A DNA stretch of 64,000 bases from Leptospira fluminis (GTDB lineage: Bacteria > Spirochaetota > Leptospiria > Leptospirales > Leptospiraceae): assembly GCF_004771275.1 (NCBI RefSeq), contig NZ_RQEV01000007.1, forward strand, positions 62,001 through 126,000. Reading direction: 5' to 3'. Positions within the stretch are counted from its first letter, which is position 1, and every line of letters starts with the position of its first letter. Below the pieces are notes generated by a model. That model was not told the origin of the DNA. It searched no databases and saw only the letters and a program-made list of their open reading frames with translations. Positions 60,901 to 64,000 of the stretch are shown one piece after another. The position numbers and the translations under genes are program-made.

Positions 60901-61661
60901 AGGGATTTCAACAAGGCTTCCTGGCTTACTTTGAGTCCACCGTATTCTTCGTTTAACGATTGAAAAACGTTTCGGATCTTCTCCTCGTCGGGAAAGGATC
61001 CGGAGAAAGGATCGGGAAGGAAAAATGTAGAATCCGGAGAAGCTTCTTTTTTACCGGCTATCTCCGCAAGGAATCCCTCCCAGGTATCTCCGGTAAATCC
61101 GTTGTCGAAGGACTTTCTCAGTTCCAATAGAGTCAACACTAGACTTTCCGGAGGGAGTTCTTCCGCGAATTCCGAACGAAGATGGGAATCCAGGAGGCGA
61201 CGCAAAGGTTCCTCTTCGGGAACCAATTTCGGATCGGAAGGGGTCCCCGTCTCCAGAGCATATTCCTTCAGAATCTTATTGCAAAATCCGTGTATCGTAG
61301 CGATGGTCGCTTGGTCTAGGCGACCGAGTTGTTCCAGGAAATATTTTCTTTCTCGTTCCAAGCCCGGTTCCGCGGAAAGGCCTGCTTCCAAAACCCGAAC
61401 TCTTTCCTTGATTCCGTGTCTGATACGGGAGCGGAGTTCGGAGGCCGCTTTTTCGGTATAAGTCAGTACGAGTATCGATTCTATCCCTCTTTCGGACCCG
61501 TCCGAATCGGAGGAAAGAAAGTACGCATGCAAAATTTTTAATACTAAATATACGATCGTATGGGTCTTTCCCGTTCCGGCGGAGGCGCCTATGAATCCGT
61601 GTCTGGCAAGATCTATATGATCCGCATAGGAATGAGGAAGATCCGGAGAATTCCGATTCAT
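57972..61661 (-). CDS. recB: Exodeoxyribonuclease V beta subunit
   Basis: 1229 residues. Walker A GASAGTGKT (25-33), Walker B YAIVDEFQDTDWSQF, helicase motif VKILTIHSSKGLEFPFVFLMGGF, and the C-terminal nuclease domain with GNLLHHLLE, NGTVDLIFF and YWILDWKSNRL (the GxxD and DxK catalytic residues), so nuclease activity should be intact. Overlaps recC upstream and recD downstream by ATGA. It resects and repairs double-strand breaks and degrades foreign linear DNA. Confidence 0.97.
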   Translation of the reverse strand: MNRNSPDLPHSYADHIDLARHGFIGASAGTGKTHTIVYLVLKILHAYFLSSDSDGSERGIESILVLTYTEKAASELRSRIRHGIKERVRVLEAGLSAEPGLERERKYFLEQLGRLDQATIATIHGFCNKILKEYALETGTPSDPKLVPEEEPLRRLLDSHLRSEFAEELPPESLVLTLLELRKSFDNGFTGDTWEGFLAEIAGKKEASPDSTFFLPDPFSGSFPDEEKIRNVFQSLNEEYGGLKVSQEALLKSLHASTRKALAERQIAFESILKNATAALDPFREEELTKAILEIGRLKRKDSGIGSILLSDEELTKSGSDPAAEKYRNCREGVRKSLVPLENLATLFVVKIAEKIVKETPFEKNGSGEITYNDMIRNLSRSISDNSDLLSELKRRFDYAIVDEFQDTDWSQFSIFKTVFLEENSDSERTRNRLFLIGDPKQAIYGFRGADIGTYLAARAYMDKGGAFSSVSTVYPELDTNRRSLPELVSSYNDLFSAGGEAWFPISEPGFEPIRYSKVQAASEGGKAVLYSDKSGRGALNAFALPVGSNKQGLREPYAKFVVSEILHLVSPETEISIRKEKQNKQSYPGKVEFGDIAILVRNQEDSRELENYLKIAGIPYSNIRKRGLFSSNEAFRCRQILSCIEDEGLPDSFYKLLLSDLFEIAPDRLHLYAEYSLESEEKRRIESWRRFARKKDFPALFRSLSTESLLARPRDSEMTLEWERRIANFKQIFSLLTEMASENDLSLREIIDWMDAKISAEAGVEKDESLSRETEEDRVKILTIHSSKGLEFPFVFLMGGFSGWSLVHRKYYEYRETVSANGSEPKSRKILDLTKEHPEKYLTYLKNEDKRLYYVAVTRAMYKFYFPLLSEPSSDRPLELFRSSFEKIAERPSSTSHISKIFWNEEKRKYSVETLSGVPTEKKTSVALEPLASEQEPTRSPLPWPRNCERRRIRMESYSSLDRFLNPPEIRFGSESELFRMDEEIPVSLPSGELPSSNRMGNLLHHLLETLEFSLFYRAENPFHLNEPRATDVKKLLREYGFGKDDQERQVFAEKILAMLWNTLRSPLPQIPSLDCLAALPPSERKHEVDFFLKLSTGRSEKEEFLNGTVDLIFFSEGKYWILDWKSNRLESSSYSETDLKRKVEEVYSLQLALYSLVLNEWLKARFGDEYDRNLLGGMYFLFLRGMDPNRSDSGIFFQKIDPEFVESSRFTVLDALERKHSEKGIRL

Positions 61662-64000
61662 GAAAACAACCCTCTAAAAACGGGATCGTATAATTTTTCG
61701 GACAATTCGAATGCGTTTGTCGGGACTAAGCGTTTCGGGGAGGGGAGCAGACGAAGAGTCGCCGGTACGTAGTCCGAAAGTTCGTATTCCAGGGATTCGT
61801 TTATCCATTGGAGGAATTCCCGTCCTAGTTCTTCTTTCTCCTTTCCGCCGGAATCGAAAAGAGCTCCCGATTTTCTTAAGGGAAAATCCTCCCAAAAATC
61901 GGGGGAGAGTAGAGGTCTTTCCGCGCCTAGATATTCTTCCGCTAGATATTTTAAAAATTCCGTCCTCTCCGGATCGTTTTCCTCGAATTCCAAAATTTCA
62001 GGAGCCCCGTCTTTGGCCGTATATCCGAAAAGGACTGATACGATTTTCGGGGAATTTTCCGTTTGCACAAGATCCAAAATCGATTGGATCAGAAAAGGCT
62101 CGATTCCGTTCTTTAGTTTCTTTTTGGAGTTGGGATATACTAGGACGATGCTCCGCTTTTCTTGGGAGAGAAAGATAGATTCCTTGAGCCCGGTAAATCG
62201 GATTCGAGATCCGTTCTTTAGAGTAAGTGTAGGTGTCGGAAGAGTCAAAATTCTACCTTGCTTTGTCGACTCCCCGAAAGAAACCGCCTCGTAAAAATCT
62301 CTGTTTTCCAATAGAGGAGAAATTTTTCCCCAAGAACGTTCGAATCTTTCCGAGAGAAGGATCTCTTCCACCTGTCCGTATTTACCTCTGGGCAAAAACC
62401 CCTTCTTTCCGAAAGCGGAGATCGCTTTTTCCCGGGAATTCCGAAACAGCGCCAAGGAATCTTTCGGAACGGATTTTTCGGAAAGGGTTTTGAAAAAAAG
62501 TTCCCAGGACTTCGTTACTATTCTTAGGGGATCCGATAATCGGAAGGGTTCGCTAGATGAGGAATTTTCCTCTTTTTGGTCCTCTGCGAACAGGCCGAAT
62601 CGAGTCCTCAGAAAATGGTGCAAAGGTGATCGCCAGAAGCGGATCAAATCCTTTAAGTCGAGCGTAATCTCCGCATCGGTTCCCGACCGCTCATCAGGTT
62701 TTCGTATCGTCTCGGCTTCAGGGCTCCGGAAATCCAGAAACATTTTAGAATATTCTATTTTATCTTTTTCGAATCCATGAGCCGTGGAAGAGGAAATATC
62801 GTAGGTCCGGAAATATTGGCTCCGGAAATCCTTCCCGTCCGGTCTCGGCTGGAAATATTGTCGGCTATGTTTGTTCAAAGGGAGAAGAATCCGCACGCTT
62901 TCCTCGGGGAGAAGGACGTAATCTCTTAGCGCCTGTTCCATTTGCAGAATAGACGGGGAAGGAGCCATTTCCTCCTCCGAACTGGAATCCATGGACACGA
63001 AAGAAAGATTCAGGCTTTCCCTGGCCGAGAGGACGGTCTCATATAATAATAGTTCGTTCAATTGCCGGTTCGTGACATCTCCTTCTCTAGGAGATAGGTG
63101 TCTTAAGTTGAATGCGGAGCGATCCTCGGAACCGGGGAATTCGACTTCTCCCAGACCTAACAGAAAAATATGCCGAAACGGAATGGGACGCATCGGCTGG
63201 AGAGAAGAGACCGTGATTCCACCTGTCAGATATTTTCCCTTGCGGACCGGAATTCCCTCGGAGGATTCCCGTACGAAAACTTCCAGAAATCGCAACCGAT
63301 CTTCGAAATTTCCCGGATCCCATGCTTTTCCCCGTAAGGAATCGAATTTGGAAAAGAGTTCGGATGAGATGGAGTTCTCCTCGGGAGAATCTTCGGTCGG
63401 TCCCAGCAATTCGCGAATAAAGGATGCGAAAGAATCCAAGCATCCGTCCGAATCGATTTCGGAACGTCCGCATTCCTCCGCGAATCGATCCATCATTGCT
63501 TCCAAACGTTTCCAGGTTCCGATCCATAGTTCCGCAGTTTTTCGATCGGAGGCGAAATAGGGGGAAAAGGAAGTCTCTTCTTCCGCGGCGGGAGGAAGAA
63601 CTTCTCCCATCGATAAGCGAAGAAATCCGTTTCGAAACGAAAACGGAAGAGGAGGACCTTCCTCGGAATCGTCCAAAAAAAGGGAAAGTTCCCGGGAAAG
63701 TTCCTCCCATTCGCGAACAGTTTCGGCGGCGATATCCCATTTATTCCGAAAGCAGGAATTCCGGAATAAAGCAAAGAATTCCGTCCTGGAACGTTTGCCC
63801 AAGAGTAGAGGAAATACGGATAGAATCCCGTTCAAAAACGGACTGGTTTCTCCCGCTCTGAGATCCTGGATCGTATACGGTAGGGTCCGAACGGAAAATT
63901 CGGCGGATCCGTTTTCGTTTATCAATTTGGCGGGGATTCCCCCGTCGAAGACGGACTCGATAGCGGGCCTGTACTTGGATAAGTTCGGACAAAAGATTCC
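61658..64000 (-). CDS. recC: Exodeoxyribonuclease V gamma subunit, 5' part beyond the window
   Basis: About 780 residues are visible and the frame is open to the right edge without a stop; family members have about 1,100. The last bases of the window encode GIFCPNLSKYRPAIESVF, matching the RecC core motif near residue 240-250, so no start lies here (a TTG at 63925 is internal). Other RecC features include PIPFRHIFLLGLGEVEFPGS and NRQLNELLLYETVLSARESL. The subunit stabilises RecBCD and reads Chi sites. It is followed by recB with an ATGA overlap. Confidence 0.94.
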   Translation of the reverse strand, partial: GIFCPNLSKYRPAIESVFDGGIPAKLINENGSAEFSVRTLPYTIQDLRAGETSPFLNGILSVFPLLLGKRSRTEFFALFRNSCFRNKWDIAAETVREWEELSRELSLFLDDSEEGPPLPFSFRNGFLRLSMGEVLPPAAEEETSFSPYFASDRKTAELWIGTWKRLEAMMDRFAEECGRSEIDSDGCLDSFASFIRELLGPTEDSPEENSISSELFSKFDSLRGKAWDPGNFEDRLRFLEVFVRESSEGIPVRKGKYLTGGITVSSLQPMRPIPFRHIFLLGLGEVEFPGSEDRSAFNLRHLSPREGDVTNRQLNELLLYETVLSARESLNLSFVSMDSSSEEEMAPSPSILQMEQALRDYVLLPEESVRILLPLNKHSRQYFQPRPDGKDFRSQYFRTYDISSSTAHGFEKDKIEYSKMFLDFRSPEAETIRKPDERSGTDAEITLDLKDLIRFWRSPLHHFLRTRFGLFAEDQKEENSSSSEPFRLSDPLRIVTKSWELFFKTLSEKSVPKDSLALFRNSREKAISAFGKKGFLPRGKYGQVEEILLSERFERSWGKISPLLENRDFYEAVSFGESTKQGRILTLPTPTLTLKNGSRIRFTGLKESIFLSQEKRSIVLVYPNSKKKLKNGIEPFLIQSILDLVQTENSPKIVSVLFGYTAKDGAPEILEFEENDPERTEFLKYLAEEYLGAERPLLSPDFWEDFPLRKSGALFDSGGKEKEELGREFLQWINESLEYELSDYVPATLRLLPSPKRLVPTNAFELSEKLYDPVFRGLFS

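Overview
The window is spirochaete chromosomal DNA, almost certainly from Leptospira or a close relative in the Leptospiraceae. The evidence is an LruC-type lipoprotein, many lipoproteins with Leptospira-style lipoboxes (FGNC, LGYC, LGAC), DUF1574-type SGNH proteins paired with MBOAT acyltransferases, and a B12-dependent methylmalonyl-CoA mutase operon with meaB. Base composition looks clearly more GC-rich than L. interrogans, so a high-GC (intermediate or environmental) species is more likely; this is inference. Coding density is very high, with about 50 genes. No gap exceeds 300 bases; the largest, 5947-6214, holds several hairpins. I found no tRNA, rRNA, IS element, prophage or CRISPR array. 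Both ends cut genes (tonB on the left, recC on the right).

Layout: 1-5946 (minus) is a TonB-dependent uptake operon: three small lipoproteins, an outer-membrane receptor, a Cys-rich lipoprotein, then exbB, exbD and tonB. 6215-11318 (minus) is mutA-mutB-meaB for methylmalonyl-CoA/succinyl-CoA interconversion. 11394-19001 holds a TerC protein, YhhN, a ferritin-like protein with a histone-H1-like tail, a class V aminotransferase, a BASS transporter, rpmG, a Cys-poor DksA/TraR protein and an O-antigen-ligase-like membrane protein. 19013-23156 (minus) holds a PrsW-type intramembrane protease, an LruC-domain lipoprotein with an unusual C-terminal membrane anchor, and menG. 23278-24146 is a second, orphan ExbB/ExbD pair.

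24139-34207 (minus) is one tight cluster for surface glycan work: two membrane glycosyltransferases, a GT4 enzyme, an unknown membrane protein, two consecutive MBOAT + SGNH pairs and a MazG-like hydrolase. 34327-37458 (plus) has queA, a Lon-like protease whose ATPase motifs are gone, and a YbaB protein. 37463-44063 holds an M30-type metalloprotease lipoprotein, an unknown lipoprotein, a leucine-rich-repeat protein, and a Fur-family regulator translationally coupled to an SGNH-like protein and a membrane glycosyltransferase.

44067-47085 (minus) is a tandem pair of HtrA-like proteins, one active and one with all three catalytic residues replaced. 47092-52680 (minus) carries apt, htpX, an NCS2 permease, an SspB-like ClpXP adaptor and a CapD/WbpM-type dehydratase. 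52778-56187 (plus) carries a STAS/zinc-ribbon protein and a membrane adenylate cyclase. 56194-64000 (minus) is recC-recB-recD with overlapping genes.

The points most worth a second look are the ATPase-dead Lon protease, the active/dead HtrA tandem, the duplicated MBOAT/SGNH modules, the ferritin-histone tail fusion, and the LruC C-terminal anchor lying next to an intramembrane protease.
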